Assembly (NCBI GenBank): GCA_022749755.1
Contig: CM040448.1
Location: forward strand, 5,578,481-5,642,480
Length of the DNA: 64,000 bases
Direction: 5' to 3'
Origin: Azadirachta indica
Taxonomy: Eukaryota > Streptophyta > Magnoliopsida > Sapindales > Meliaceae
Part shown: positions 36,294 to 50,089 of the stretch, in pieces
Layout of the letters: each line of letters begins with the position of its first letter
Numbering within the stretch: position 1 is the first letter of the stretch
Position numbers and translations under genes: made by a program
Notes under the pieces: model-generated
Databases searched by the model: none
Told to the model about the DNA's origin: nothing
What the model saw: only the letters and a program-made list of their open reading frames with translations

Positions 36294-38916
36294 GGAGAAA
36301 GCTAAGCAGTCTTATAAGATTATACATATTTTTACAAATTTTGTTAGCCGTTGAATCAAGGGTATATGGAATGTGGAGATTCAATATAATTAATATAATA
36401 GCTACTTTATATTGTTTATTAAGGGTTTTTATGTCATTTAAGTCTCTCTAGTTACAAAATTTCTCTTCTACTTTTTCTCTTATTTATTACATCTTCTTTC
36501 CTCTCATTATATTTTTTCATTTTAATTATCACTTCTAAATTGAAAAACTTAAAATTTTGTTATCCACAAATTCAAATTAGAAACAGTTATTTTAATTAAT
36601 TAAATTATCTAAAAAGCTTTATAGTTTTTCATAATTTATAAATATTTTAAAAAAATTATTTAATTCATGAGAATGCATGAAAAGTTTGGTTGAAAAATTT
36701 GAAATCCTTCAAATTTAAACTTTTGACTTTTAATTTTGTATTTACAATACAAATTTATTTTCAAGCATTTAACTAAAGCGTGAAAAATTGAACCTTTTGA
36801 ATTTAATTAATAACAATTTAATTTGACAATTTTAGTTTACATTTATTAATATTTATTCAAATTAGGAATTTAATTAATGATAATTTGTAAACTTTAGTTA
36901 ATGGCAATTTTACCCTAATATTTGTTCGTTTTCCTCTAAAAAAATACTATTTCTCAAGAGAAATAATGATTCCATTGCAAAAGAGTAAAGTTAATCTTAT
37001 TATTAAATTATCCTTACTTCAAATGGTTGACTAACAATGAGAAAGTAAGTATTCTTTTTCTCAAATCTTTAATGTAAATACTAAAATTTCAAACTTTTGG
37101 GAAAGTATATGTTAAAACTCCTAAAATAATAATATTTAAATTTCAAAATTTTTAATATATATTTACAAAATAATAAAATTTTTTAATTTTTTAATTTATA
37201 AATGATAATTAAAATTAAATAATATTTGAGGAATGAGAAGATATAATAAAGAAATAAAAAAGTATGAGAGATATTATAACGTAATAAAAAAGTAAGAAAG
37301 AAATTTATGAATAATGGAGTAAGAAAGAAAATAGAGACACTTGAAAAACAAAAAGACATTACAGGAAAGAAAGAAAAAAAAAGCTATCTTCACACATGAT
37401 ATATCTTATTTTTACATAAATTTGTGACAAAGGTTTGACATGTTATTTTAATAAGTTACAAGCATATTTCATGGTAGCTTGTAAAATATATCTCTAGTAA
37501 TACAAGCATATTTTTTGAATCATGATAAATCTACATGATAAAGAAGTTAGCAGGAACATCGATTGAAAAAAAAAGAATTATCTTTTAGTAGGGTAAATTA
37601 TAATTTTAATAAGTTATTGAAATACAGACTCAACGCTCTGTTATATTTATGTCATGTGTTTATATATCTTTATAAACTATGGATAGAAAAGACTTGGAAA
37701 GGATGCAAATTTCTTTTAAAAGCTTTATCAATACAATTAGCAAGAACAATATATTAAGGTATGGTTTGCATGTTTGGGTATATATTATACCATATTCTTT
37801 AATTTGAAATAGTTTCAAAATTAAAGTTCCACTGTTAGACATTTTTCAAATTTTCTTTTCAATTTTAGAAACATAGTTTTGTAGATTTTCCTAAAAATTT
37901 AAAACAAAAAAATTGGGATAATCGAACCAAAACTAATTGGTTCTCATTTTAATGAACTAATAAAAGATGAATTAATTATATAAATAAGAAAGTAAGCTAA
38001 ACTAAATTTTGTTCAAATTGATTTTTATTACATTTTTTGGTACAAGTAAAAACTATATTTATTTAAACTTAGAACCAATCATTAAATAAATTAGTTTAAT
38101 TGAATTCAATTATTTTGCCAACGCTTTAATTTTTATCATAGAAGGACATTTAGAGTGAGGATTGAGGAATATAAACTAGAGAAATTAAAAACCCAAGGTT
38201 TCTTTTGAAAAATATTATTCTTCCTGAACAAGATTTGAGAATAAAATGGGTAAGAATATAAGTCAGAAGAAAAATTGAGAGAAATGAAATTTTAAGTGTG
38301 AGGAGGGAGTGAAGTGAGATCTTGATTTAATTTTGTATTTATCATTTATTAATTTCTTTCATAAAACAATTTCGTTTCGCAATGAACTATACGTCTTGTT
38401 ACTTTTTATCACACGAGGAGCATTCCATTGCCTTTTATTTCAAGAAAATGAGTACACAAATATTTTGTTACTTTCATTAAAAAAAAAAAATCAGAAAAAA
38501 TTATAAATTTTAATTCTAATTTATTTTGACTTTTTTATTAATTAAAAAAAATTTTAATGATAAATTTTTTTAAAGATTTTTGCATACTTTTTAATTAGCA
38601 TTAGAGAAAAAGTTTGAATTATTTTTTTTGTTAGAAGAAGTATAAAATTTTATACTTTTTTTAACTTTTTTTGAAAAATAAAATTTTTAAAATATTTTTT
38701 TATTTATTTTAAAAATGATATTATTTTTTTAAAAATAAAATATTAAAATTTTATTTATTAAAATTATTAATAATTTAATAAATTTTTGTTGAAAAATTAA
38801 CGGTTAAAATTTTATTCAAAAAACTTCTATTTTAAAAAGTAATATCAGAACGTAAGGCGAAATTCAATCCTTTTCAACCAAGGATGTTTCCCTCGTGCCG
38901 GCCTCTTCAATTAATT

Positions 38917-38956
38917 TGGGCCAGGTTAGGTTTTATTAGGTAGCTGTAAAACCCTG
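38917..38956 (+). promoter_or_regulatory. Site II (TGGGCC) and telo-box-like motif upstream of ALADIN
   Basis: TGGGCC at 38917-38922 and AAACCCTGA at 38948-38956, about 120 and 85 bp upstream of the ATG. TCP-bound site II elements near telo-boxes are common in promoters of plant housekeeping and growth genes. No clear TATA box is seen. Function is inferred. Confidence 0.4.
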
Positions 38957-39038
38957 AAACATTTTGCATTTGGTACACAAAACCGCAATAATTCCAGAAA
39001 TTTGAACTGAATTACCAGCCTTTTCTTCGAAATTGACG

Positions 39039-42000
39039 ATGCCTTCATTTCCTCATCCTGGTTCCGTCACTATCTGCGAAATCAATCGAGACTTGAGTAC
39101 GCTTTTCCATCGCTCTCTCTCTCTCTCTCTCTCTCTCTTTCTATACAAACATGTATGAACTTTGTTCAAACTTAAACGTTTCTGATACGAATGCATAATC
39201 TGCAGTTACTTCTGACAGCTTATCTGATGATCGAGCTAAAGAAACTTATGGAAAAGTTCTTGTATGTATCTTTTCTTTTGAACTTTGCATTAAAATTCGT
39301 GCATACACGTTTTACTGGTGCTAATTTAATTGTTTTGATGTGTTATAGGGAATGGTATTCAGTGCGGTGCCGTTTCAGTCGGATGAACTGGTGTCCTCGT
39401 CTCCCGATTGGCAGGAGAGTCAGCAGCAAGGCAGAAGAGATGGAGAGGCTGAGGGTTTGGTATCTTCATTGCGTGGGATTCTCAATAACTCCATTAAGCG
39501 CATTTTTCACCCCGATCACGTATCTTCTGTTCCTTTCTTAATTATTATCCTTCGAAATTTCGGCAGTATAGCTAATGTTATTATGTATTGTAAGTGGGTT
39601 TTTTTTTTTTTTTCCAGAAATTTACTATTTAAAGAGTTATGGGTTAGAATGTTTAATTTCACTCTACTAATTTGACATAAATTTTGATGTTTTGAAATCA
39701 TTGAACCATACAGTAATAGCTCAACATTTTACTCACCCAGATGGAAAATCAGAAACTTGCTAATGAGGTTTATTTGTTGCGGTCTGCAATGTATTCTTTT
39801 AAACAGTTGCTATTTGGGATTAGGATAAACTTTGTAATTAGCATATTTGGGTTGCAAGTAAGAGTTTGTGTCAAATAGTTATTGTACTACTATATGTTAA
39901 TCCCAAGTTTTTCTTTCTTGTCCTTATTCCTTCTTCTGGCTTACACATTGTATTTTCACTTGGATGCTGGATATTTTCTGGGATTCTTTTTCAATCTAGT
40001 CTCTCATTGGTTAATAAATTTGATTGAGATGATTTTTACCTTTCTTGTAAATTATTCTTCTAACTCACTCTGCACATGTACATGGTGGTTCAAAGTTTAA
40101 AATAAAATTATGGTACATGATAATCAGACTAGATAGGACTAGCAACAAAATTAGAGAGAGCTCCATGCATGAGAACTACTACATAAGAAAGAGCCGAATG
40201 GTCTTATTTATTGTTTTCTAACATCATAGGGTCTTATAGGTGAACTTGTTATCAGAGGTTGATCTTCAAGGAGTAAGCTGGCACCAACATAAACATATTG
40301 TTGCATTTATCTCCGGTTCAAATCAGGTTGTAGTTCGTGATTATGAGGATTCAGGTTTGTGAATTTATCCTATTTTTCTAGGATGAAATGTTAGTAATTT
40401 GATATTATTCAGGGTACTAGCTAGTTATTTGTTAGTTTTGTTCCCTTTTTTTCTGTCTTCTCCAGTAAATACATGCTTACGCAACTTTGATTTAAAACAG
40501 AAGGGAAGGATCCCTGCATTTTGACAAGTGAGTCTCAAAGAGATATTAAAGTTCTTGAGTGGAGGCCCAATGGGGGGAGATCACTTTCGGTGGGATGCAA
40601 GCAAGTATCATAATTGTCGTATTTTTTTAATATTTTTGTGCTAGCTCATTTTTGTTAGTTTCCTTTTTTCTTTCTCCATAACTTGTAAAGCCTATTAAAC
40701 TTCTCATCTGTCGAACTGAATTTCAGGGGAGGAATTTGCATTTGGGCTGCCTCTTATCCAGGGAATGCAGCATCTGTTAGATCTGGTGCTGCCTCATTCT
40801 TGGGAACACTCTCTAGAGGCTCTGGAACCCGATGGACTCTAATTGATTTTCTCCGAAGTCCGAATGGGGAACAAATAAGTGCCCTTTCATGGAGTCCTGA
40901 TGGAAGATATCCAAAATGAATCTGATACGGCATTCGTGTGTATTCATGTTTGATTATATTAGTTACATTAGTCACACCATCACAGTGTTTGCATGCCAAT
41001 GACACATTTTATTAACATTCTTCTCCCATATGCTTTCAATTATGTAGCCTAATCATAAACATCTGAAATTGGCTTTACTTCTATTAGATCCTTCTTCAAA
41101 CTTTTCATATTTTATGATAATCTGACATTGTTATGGAATTAATTTTGATTTGTTTAGATTGTTTATTTAACAATGTATCTATGAATTTCCTTGACCTATT
41201 GTTACATATTTGGCATCTGCCTCATATGAAACCTCATCATTCACCATATGGGATGTCGCTCAAGGTATAGTAACTCATTAGTTTCAATTAGTTTTTCCTT
41301 GAAGAATATCTCTTTGCACTCAAGAATCATTGACAAGCTAGCTGGATGAATTTACAAGTCACTAGGTGACATTACTTTCACCATTTCCTTCCAGCTCTTT
41401 CATCCCTTTTCTGCCCCTAGAAAATTAGACCAATGTAGATGCATGTGGAAGCAAATGACACCCTGTGGCTGCTTAATTTATTTTATGTCTTGGGTTTAAG
41501 GTGAAATATCTCAGTCTTACATCAAATCTTGAAGTTGTACCACTATTACTGCTAAATGGGCTTGATGGTATTCCTTGACTAGTAATGGTTTTGATGTCTG
41601 CGTTATTGAATGTTTCAAAACTCTGAAAAGTGACATTATGGTGTTAAATGTCAAGATAAGTTTCGTTATACAGATAATCTTTTCATCAAAAGATGAGTGC
41701 TCAGGATTCACCTGAATTAGGGATGATATTCTACCTTAAGCAGTAGGGAAACTGAGGGGATCCAATTAGGTCTATCATGTTAGAGAAACTCAATTTGGAA
41801 CATCTTTCCTGAAAATCCTTGGGGACATTGTAGTTTGTTCAGTTTTGTAATATCAGAAATATTGAGTTAGAACTTTGTGATCATCTATCTTTGTTTGTGG
41901 AAGACATACTTAATTTAACATTCTTTTTGTAGTTTTTTATTCATGGATCTCAACTCTATCTGAGATGATAGTCTTACTATCTTAAACATTTTCAGGTCTG

Positions 42001-45000
42001 GGGTCACCAATTCGACGGGGATTAGGTGGCATATCAATGCTTAAATGGTCACCAACTGGAGATTACTTTTTTGCTGCAAAATTGTATAGCCATGACAGAA
42101 CATTTACGCTTATTATACATGCTAAATTTTTGTCAGACATGAATTGGTTAATAATGTACACTAATCTCTTTATTCAATTGCAGTGATGGAACATTTTATC
42201 TTTGGGAGACAAACACATGGACATCTGAACAATGGTCTTCAACTAGTGGCTTTGTCACGGTACTAAAATAATATTGATGTCAATCTTGATTGAACACAGA
42301 ATATGAATATTATTGAGATGGTATTTATTTGATTCTTGTTCTTTGTTTGTTTGTTTGTTTGTTTTTTTCTCTGTTTTGTCTTTTGTTCTTTGTTTATTTC
42401 CTCATTTTTTGCTGTGCATCTTGTAATAATGATGCCCAATATAATTTTGTCGGATTTTAGTTTTACATTGGCTAGCTAAATTTGATAAACCTTTATAGAT
42501 TCAAATGGAAGCATACGAACTTAATAAATGTATACTGAAGTTGACGTGTAATGACCAACTTTAAACAATATGTATGTGCTCGCAAGGCTTGTAATGTAAC
42601 AATACATGTAGAGTACTTTGCTCTCATTTTGTGGTTTAGTAATGTGTCACTGCATGTGTCACATTGGGATACATTAACATAACTTCTACTGTTTGACAAG
42701 ATAATTGCTGTTGCAATTCTGTTTATGTATAATCAACAGCAGAAATGGATGGTAATCTGATTTGAGTGAATGATCCTTTCTGCAATCATCTTGTATAAGT
42801 ATATACTTGTATGATTTGGCTGCATCATTCAAATACACACACATACGTATATAGGTATATATATGTGTGTGTGTGTTTCTACTATGCATTTTCACTGGTT
42901 TCTTCTTTTGGCTTGGACTGGTTTTGAATTATTTGTTTTGATGGGGATGAAACTTGTAATGAGATAACTAACAAGAACTAATATTGGTTATTATTTCATC
43001 TCATATAATTGTCTTTCATGTTTCTCATTGAACAGTGGGAGAAATTTATACTATCTAGCATATGATTAATTTTTTTGTTATCAGGGAGCAACATGGGATC
43101 CTGAAGGGTGTATGATACTACTGGCTTTTGCTGGATCTTTAACTTTAGGCTCTATCCACTTTGCATCAAGGCCTCCATCATTGGGTATTTTTACTTTATC
43201 TAAGGTTCAAAAATCTGCTTGATTCTTTGGCCAGTTTTTAATAGGTAAAAATGCAGTGCACTTGTATGAGCTTCATGGTCATACATTGTCTCATTTTTGT
43301 TGACATTAGAAATTGATACAATAATTCAGTGATTTATAAATTTTTAGTAAGAAATGTAAAGGATAGAAATAATAATTTGAACTGAAAATTTAGAATATTT
43401 GAGACAATGAATAGAACAAATGTTGATGTTTATGCCGTATATTATTCTTAATTTTGTTCTCCAAGTTGATTAATGGACATGATTTGTAATTTCTTCTTTA
43501 AAAATGATCAATGCATTTAATGTTCCCTTGGTTCAACTGTAATTTCTTGCGTTCGATGATTTTCTCCAGATGCACACTTATTGCCTGTTGATTTGCCAGA
43601 GATAATTTCCTTAACAGGCAGGTAGCGATACAACTACTTTTATTTAGTGTTCTCAATATTTGGAATTCTCTCAAGGGTTCTTTTCTTTTTCTTTCCTAAC
43701 CTTATTCTTTCTGATCTTTGTATGCTGTGGATAAAATAAGATACCATTGGGGTGCTTCTCATGTACAATGATGACCTCTCTCAATTAGTAATCTTTAGAG
43801 TAGCCCACATCTGAAATTTCATCCACCCAGTCATATGAGTTTATCTGATGATCAAAAGTTCAGATTTATCTCTCCTTTACATTTTGTTTGACCAAGTCAT
43901 ATAAAATTTTGACTGGGGCATACTGATGCTTTCTGAAACAAATTGGGTGGACCAGATGAATTGCCATAATTTTGAAATCTATGCAATATGGCACACCTTA
44001 TAGTATAAGATGTCTGCATATGTAAAATAAAAAAAAAAAAATAAGGAATTTCCATTCGAATTTCCATTAGTGTCCAATTGTAGATTGGCTCTTATGGATA
44101 TAAGAAAGATAAAGCTGAAGAGACTCTTAAAAGGCTGCAAACAAGAGATGATTTCTAGGGAGCTATACTGAGCTTGGGAACTAAATTTATGTTTCCCTTT
44201 TGCAGTTTTGTCTTATGTTTAGCCGAGCATCTTTTATAATGAATTGTATGTTTAGTGAGATAGCTACTCTTCACCACCACATAGCAAGATAATCTCATGT
44301 ACTACTGATTATTTGTGCATTGAGTTTAAGAAATGGATGAACCTTGCATGTTATGGCCTTAATGTTAATGAGCTATGACAAGTTTTGTTCAACCTCTTTT
44401 ATAATTTGTGCATTTTTATATAAATGTTTAAGTCATTTTTGTTTGGCAATATCATATATTCTTGTGCTTAGCTTCTTGTGAATCCATCAATGACAATTGA
44501 GAGATAGCATATTCATTGGTAATCTAAATGCTAACTCAAATATGTAGATACTCTTGTTACAATTAAGTGGGCTTGATGGGTTATTTCCATGTCACTTATC
44601 TACCAAAACAAACGTGCATGTTTACATGCAACATTTTCATAGTGAGGGAGGTCAATTGTTAATGACTCCTCCAAAGTTTATATGGGTATGTGTATCGCAA
44701 AGTTAAAATCTTGCTAACTTCCCTCTATTGGGAACAACTTAACAAAATTTGTTCATGTTTTTGTCCATTTAATTGGATTGACTGCTTGGAGAGCCTTTGT
44801 TGCTCACAACACCCTGGTTAAGGAGAGTTGCCATCTTAGGTCAAATGTGCTTTGAGTGAGAGATAATATCAGCCAAAATGTGTGGCATATCTTAGTTTCA
44901 AGTGTTTGCTTCCCATTACTGTTCTTTCTTTCTTTTATTGATGCAATGATCTTTGGAGATCCTAATCTTAGTCAGGTACAAGTATTTCAGATAATTGTCA

Positions 45001-45776
45001 AATACAATACCCAATATGAGCATTAACCACTCTTTTATTGTCAATGTTGTATTTTGCAGTCACGGAATTGAGAAGATAGCCTGGGATGCTTCAGGAGAGC
45101 GATTGGCTGTATCATATAAAGGAGGTGATGATATATACAAGGGTCTGATTGCCATATATGATGCTAGAAGGACACCACTGATTTCTGTATCACTAATGTG
45201 AGTTCTTTCTTCCCCTTTTTGAATAAAATGTGAAACGCTCTCTTAATTAATGTTATCATTTACATGATTGTCATAAGCATCAGTTGTTGAGTTTTCTTTC
45301 TTTTTTATAACGTATAACTTGAATGAAAGAATTTTGCTCTGAACTGGTAATTAACTTGGGAATGGGTATAATATGAATCCAGTGGCTTTATAAGAGGACC
45401 AGGAGACAATCCAAAACCACTTGCTTTCTCATTTCATGACAAGTTCAAACAGGGACCTTTGCTATCTGTGGTAAGCCTTTAGAACTTCTATGACATTTTT
45501 TCCTGACATTCATGTACTTGAAACTTCTCAACTCTTATGCATGTCTCCTTTTGTACACTACATATCTGCTACATGCATAGCAGAGAACTTATAAAATAAT
45601 TTTGCAACATCGATGCATAGAGTCTTGAGTGAAGTCATATAATTCAAGTACTTCAACAATTATCTCTTTGATTTTCAACAAGCTATGCATTTATGTCTCT
45701 TCCACCTATGCAGTGTTGGAGCAGTGGGTTTTGCTGTACCTACCCTCTCATATTTCGATCTCATATTCTTCCATAG
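39039..45776 (+). CDS. ALADIN: ALADIN (AAAS) nucleoporin, WD40 protein, 14 exons
   Basis: Predicted exons: 39039-39096, 39206-39261, 39349-39519, 40240-40354, 40501-40600, 40727-40906, 41206-41264, 41996-42083, 42184-42259, 43085-43184, 43570-43621, 45060-45197, 45383-45470, 45714-45776. They sum to 1344 nt, 447 aa, the length I recall for Arabidopsis ALADIN (AT3G56900). The product is a seven-bladed WD40 propeller of the nuclear pore; in other organisms it is anchored by NDC1. Recognisable parts are the start PSFPHPGSVTICEINRDL, SDDRAKETYGKVLGMVFS, blade motifs (VLEWRPNGG, ALSWSPDGRY, TIWDVAQG, MLKWSPTGDYFF, IAWDASGERLAVSY) and the end CCTYPLIFRSHILP. Two unusual introns occur: GC-AG after exon 5 and AT-AC (U12-type) after exon 6. 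A CT microsatellite lies in intron 1. The start is the only ATG fitting the family N-terminus. Confidence 0.93.
40601..40726 (+). other. GC-AG intron of ALADIN (intron 5)
   Basis: The only frame-keeping junction is CAA|GCAAGT ... TTTCAG|GGGAGG, giving CKGGICIW across codon 167. A GT donor four bases later would break the frame. GCAAGT is the standard GC-donor consensus. Confidence 0.85.
40907..41205 (+). other. U12-type AT-AC intron of ALADIN (intron 6)
   Basis: Exon 6 ends GGAAG and the intron starts ATATCCAAAA; it ends CTATTGTTAC before ATATTTGGCA, restoring SPDGRYLASASY in frame at codon 227. TTCCTTGAC at 41187-41195 matches the U12 branch-point consensus TTCCTTRAC exactly, with the branch A about 11 nt from the AC end. 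No GT-AG pair rescues the frame here. The donor deviates from ATATCCTTT only after ATATCC. This intron should need the minor spliceosome. Confidence 0.9.
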
Positions 45777-45969
45777 TCAAGGTATAAACTCCACTAGCTT
45801 CAACCTCATGTTCTTCCTTGGCGATGATGATATTTATATTTATTCTTTCTTTAAACAATGTATTTTTCTCTATTAGAGGAAATCAATCTACTTTTTTTTC
45901 GCATTTGTAATCGTAACTCTAAGAGAGATGTCACCAAGTTTTACTAATGCAAAGCGAAAAAATGCTGAA

Positions 45970-46026
45970 CCCAGGGAAAAGTTTTTGTTTTCAAGCCCTA
46001 CCCAGGGAAAAGTTTTTGTTTTCAAG
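45970..46026. repeat. Perfect 26-bp tandem repeat, period 31
   Basis: The 26-bp word CCCAGGGAAAAGTTTTTGTT-TTCAAG occurs at 45970-45995 and 46001-46026, just downstream of the ALADIN stop. Confidence 0.85.
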
Positions 46027-46699
46027 TCCTCTTATAACGAAAATCTCATGGAAGCAACTTATTTGTAATGCTTCATTTATTTGATCTCCCTTACAGGTTG
46101 AAGAATTTTGAGTCTTATCTTGGGTGCTATGCTACCATTTTGCTTGGTGTACTAACTTGAAAAGTTGAGATCTGTGAGTGCTGAAGTTGAGTTAGTATCG
46201 ACTATTCTTTAATTTTGAAAAATAATTACTGCCAAAGGATTTTGATTAAATTTTGTTCATAATATGTAATGTAATATAGGAGTTGCTATCTAAAAGTGTT
46301 TTTTGAAAATAACTTGACTTACACTAGCCCTTTAATGAATTTTATATTGCTTACATTGCCAATCATAATAATAATATATTATTTAATAGAAAAAGAAATA
46401 ATCACTAGAAAATCAATGTTATATTATAGCTCACATAAACACTTTGTCTTAATTTTTAAATATTAATTAATAAATCTAGTGAGTTATTACTTTTTATAAC
46501 TCGAAATTATATGCATTTTAACTTTTTTTATAATTTAAAGCACCCAACCAATCTCTCTTAATATAAATTAAATAAATAAATAGTTAAATTAAAATGAGTG
46601 GTTATGACCTACGCAAATTCTTTTAAAAATTCTATTTATTTTATTTATAATTTTAACCTTAATTAAAATTAGATAAAAAGATAAATATAATTTAGGAAA

Positions 46700-47405
46700 A
46701 AGGACATGAAAGTCTCTAAATTTTGATTTAATGAACAAATAAATTTTAATAGTTTTAAAAATATTTATAAAAATTTTAATTATTTTAAAAAGATGATTAT
46801 ATTTTTATAAAAAATAGTTATTTATAAATATTATTATTATATTTTTAAAATTTGAGAAAATATAATTTATGTATAAAAAATACATCAGTAAATAGTACAT
46901 TAATAATATAAAATTTTATTAATATATTTTAAACTTATATAGTTTATATATTTTAACCATACATAAGTATAAATCATAATATATGATCATAAGTATTTTA
47001 TTATAGTATATTTTACTTACATATTAATATTCATTTATAATTTATTTTATTTATTTTCTAATATTTAATTAATATTGAATTGTTATTATATTATAAAATA
47101 AATAGATTTATATTTTAGTTATAATATATTAACAAATATTATTTTTATATTTATAAATTATAAATTTATATAATTAATAATATACTAAAATAATATTATG
47201 ATTTATTTTATTAATATATTTTTAATTTTTATATATACATATATATTATATTTTATCACATTTTAATGATTTAATAATAATTTTTGCTAAATAACTGTTA
47301 TTATTAAGGGTATATTTATTTTTCAAAAATAAAATAAGACTTTTTATGAGTATAAACTAATAGGATTTATGTATCTATTAAGTCAAATTTTAGAGACTTC
47401 TATAT
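46700..47405 (+). mobile_element. TIR element (family A), near full length
   Basis: The left end AAGTCTCTAAATTTTGATTT and the complement of the right end AAGTCTCTAAAATTTGACTT form a terminal inverted repeat that continues for about 45 bp to AATAGTT. About 700 bp, AT-rich, non-coding, so a MITE-like non-autonomous element. A second, diverged copy lies at 63240-63835, and left-half fragments lie in three RLP units. The superfamily was not determined, and the exact ends may lie a few bases further out. Confidence 0.75.
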
Positions 47406-49004
47406 TATTTTCTCTATAATTTATTTATATTTTAGGTTATATTAAATATTTTTTACATCATATTATATGTATAATTCGTTAATATTTTTATTAAATTTTA
47501 ATTTGTATTTATCATAAACGTTATTTTTCTCTTAAAACCTTAAATCAAATAAGTAAATGTTTTATTTTTCAACAAATTCAAGCGAGTTTAAATTAAATAA
47601 GAAAATAATCACGAGGAGAATTAATCGAGAAAATGAAAATTTAAAATTTTACGCTGGGTGACAATGTTTGTTATAAATTAATTGAGCATATTTTGAAGAA
47701 AACAAATTTAATTAATCATTTTTTTATCAAAAAAAATTGAGAACACTAGTTCACTAAGGAATGAGATGATGAGAGTTATTTTTTAAATTAATATAATATT
47801 ATAAATTTTTTTATTATTTTAATATATTTTTAGGAGGTAAAAAGAAAAGATTTTTATAAAAATTTTGAAAAGATGACTATATGAGTAAAAATTCTGCGCG
47901 AATTTAATCAATTAAAATAGGTAGACATGTAAATATTGGTTTTAAAATATTATATTATCAATGAAGTTAATTAAACCCTAAGTTAATTTAGAATTTATGC
48001 TATTTTTTGAATTAAGCAGTGAAAACGGCTCTCCTCATTTAAAATAAAAATGGATTTAAGAAAAAAAATACGTAATTTTCATCGAAAACTTGTTGTGAAA
48101 CTACAAATTCGTGATAAGAGGGAATAATTTCAATGGGTTTTGCTTAATTGTAATAGTTCTCTAAATGAATTGTACTAACCTAACATGAATTATATAAAAA
48201 TTAACAATATAACATGACACACAAGCTCGTATCATTTGAAATCAAACTTATAGGGATCTAAGGAAATTACGACACAGCCCTAAAATTTATTCTAAAGGGT
48301 ATATACTCCTGAATATTTGAGATAAATAAAAATATAATTTATTATAGTATTTTAAAGTAAAAAATTTATATTAATCATTATATATTAATAATAAAGATAA
48401 ATGTTACATTTATATACCTTTTAAATATTTAAAAGAACAATATTATTTTTGAATAAAGGTTAATAATTTAAAGAAATATTTATCTTTTATTCAAATATCA
48501 AAAATATTTATTTATTTTAAATATTCAGAGAATATTTGTTTTTGAGGAAAATTTTACAGATATGTCTTAATTTCTCAACTTATATTTTAAGCATGAAAAT
48601 GGGATGAGAGAATATATAAACTAACATACAAATAATTAAATTATATTATTTTTTAAGAATTAGACAAAACAAATTTAATGAATAATCTTATAAATTGGTT
48701 GGACACCATAAATTATCTTATTTTATAAATTAGGTTGACAAGATACGACAAATTTAATATCTTTATTGTTAAGGATTAAATATACTAATAAAAAACTCAT
48801 GTGAATTATTAAAATTAAAAATTAATTTGTTAAAATTACTAAATTATATATAAATATCTTATGTAAATATTTATATATATATATACATATATATGTATGC
48901 ATATGGTGATTTGTAACGACAAAACATTTAGCACTTACATATTTGGCGTTTTGCTTGAATTTGCTTGCATCCTAATTTCTGAAAGCTACAGGAAGCAAGG
49001 AAAA

Positions 49005-49119
49005 ATGGCTCTCCTTCTTTTGCTATCAACTCCCTTCCCTTCTCCCTCTCCTTCTGCTGTATTTGCGACAACATATTCATCAACTATGGCCATCACTGCT
49101 GTCCCAAGTAAGAATTTTG

Positions 49120-49153
<34 letters not shown>

Positions 49154-50089
49154 TATTATCACTTCGGACATTTTTCATTCCTGAAAAATGCTTGCTTTGC
49201 TCCTTGTACCTAAAAGGCTGGAACAACAAGAAAGAGTTAAACGATCAAATAAATATATGAAACGGAAAAGGAAAAAGAGTGCCAAAGTTTGCAAATTTTT
49301 TCTCTTTACCATGAGGGATGGATGAAGAAGACGTGCATTTTACTGCTAACACTTAACACGCCTTTACTTTTCTGCTGGTGCTTTTTATATTTTTGTGATA
49401 AAGAATCGTTAATGATATGGTTTTTCTGCATTTCAATTTTGAACGCTATAATTTCATCTGGGTTTGGTTTAATATCCTCCTTTTCCTTTGTTGCATCCTG
49501 AAAAAATGCATCCCCAAAAGTTGAAGAACAAGGACAAGAAAAACCTAAAAAATCACCAGGTTTTGGTAATTTTTCCCATTTTTCAGGAGTTTGGAAACTT
49601 TATGTTGGAACAAAATTGAGTTGAATTTGGAAATTGTACTATTTCCATTAATCTCAAAGAATATGTAGGGTCAGATGGGACCCTTTATATCATGATTTTC
49701 TACATTTAGTTTCCAAAAGCAGCAATTTCATCTGGGTTTTATTTTTCTAAGTTTCCAGCTTGCGTATGAAACCCATGGGTCATCACCTAAAATCTTGCAA
49801 AAGATTTTATGATGTCACCAGGAAAAGAAATGCAATGAATGTTAAGGCATTTTCTGACACTGACGGTCCAGACAGCGGTGAGCCTCAGTCTGAAAGTGAT
49901 GATGAAGAAGATTTGCCGCTTGATAATCTGCCGTTGGACTCGAAGCTGCAGCTGAAATTGGAACAGAAGATGAGGATGAAGTTTAGCAAAAAGATAAGGC
50001 TTCGCAGAAAGAAGCTTGTTCGTAAACGAAGGATGAGGAAGAAAGGTCGATGGCCTCCTTCAAAGATGAACAAGTTGAAGAATGTCTGA
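49005..50089 (+). CDS. PSRP5: Plastid ribosomal protein PSRP5 (cL37), copy A
   Basis: Two exons, 49005-49107 and 49752-50089 (441 nt, 146 aa), joined in phase 1 at CCA A|TT. The N-terminus (MALLLLLSTPFPSPSPSA) is a Ser/Pro-rich chloroplast transit peptide. The middle is acidic (SESDDEEDLP). The C-terminal ~50 residues are highly basic and diagnostic: QKMRMKFSKKIRLRRKKL, then RKRRMRKKGRWPPSKM and KLKNV at the very end. PSRP5 is a plant-specific component of the large subunit of the chloroplast 70S ribosome. The order after ALADIN matches Arabidopsis AT3G56900-AT3G56910. A second gene of the same family follows 2.75 kb downstream. No damage is visible; a CT/TTTC microsatellite opens the intron. 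Confidence 0.88.

Larger units (their letters stand above)
34381..38880. other. Gene-free AT-rich region
   Basis: Holds a purine-rich GAA/GAG tract at 34593-34790, a degenerate tandem repeat at 35413-35775, an AT microsatellite at about 36260-36284 and otherwise AT-rich DNA. Scattered short ORFs show no family resemblance. Confidence 0.5.
45777..49004. other. Spacer between ALADIN and PSRP5-A
   Basis: The first ~300 bp are probably ALADIN 3' UTR and contain a tandem repeat (45970-46026). A TIR element sits at 46700-47405. The rest is AT-rich without genes. Confidence 0.5.

Noticed and set aside
42838..42878. TATATG/TGTGTG microsatellite and nearby short ORFs as a separate gene
   Set aside because: Lies in an ALADIN intron between exons 9 and 10; no independent gene signals.
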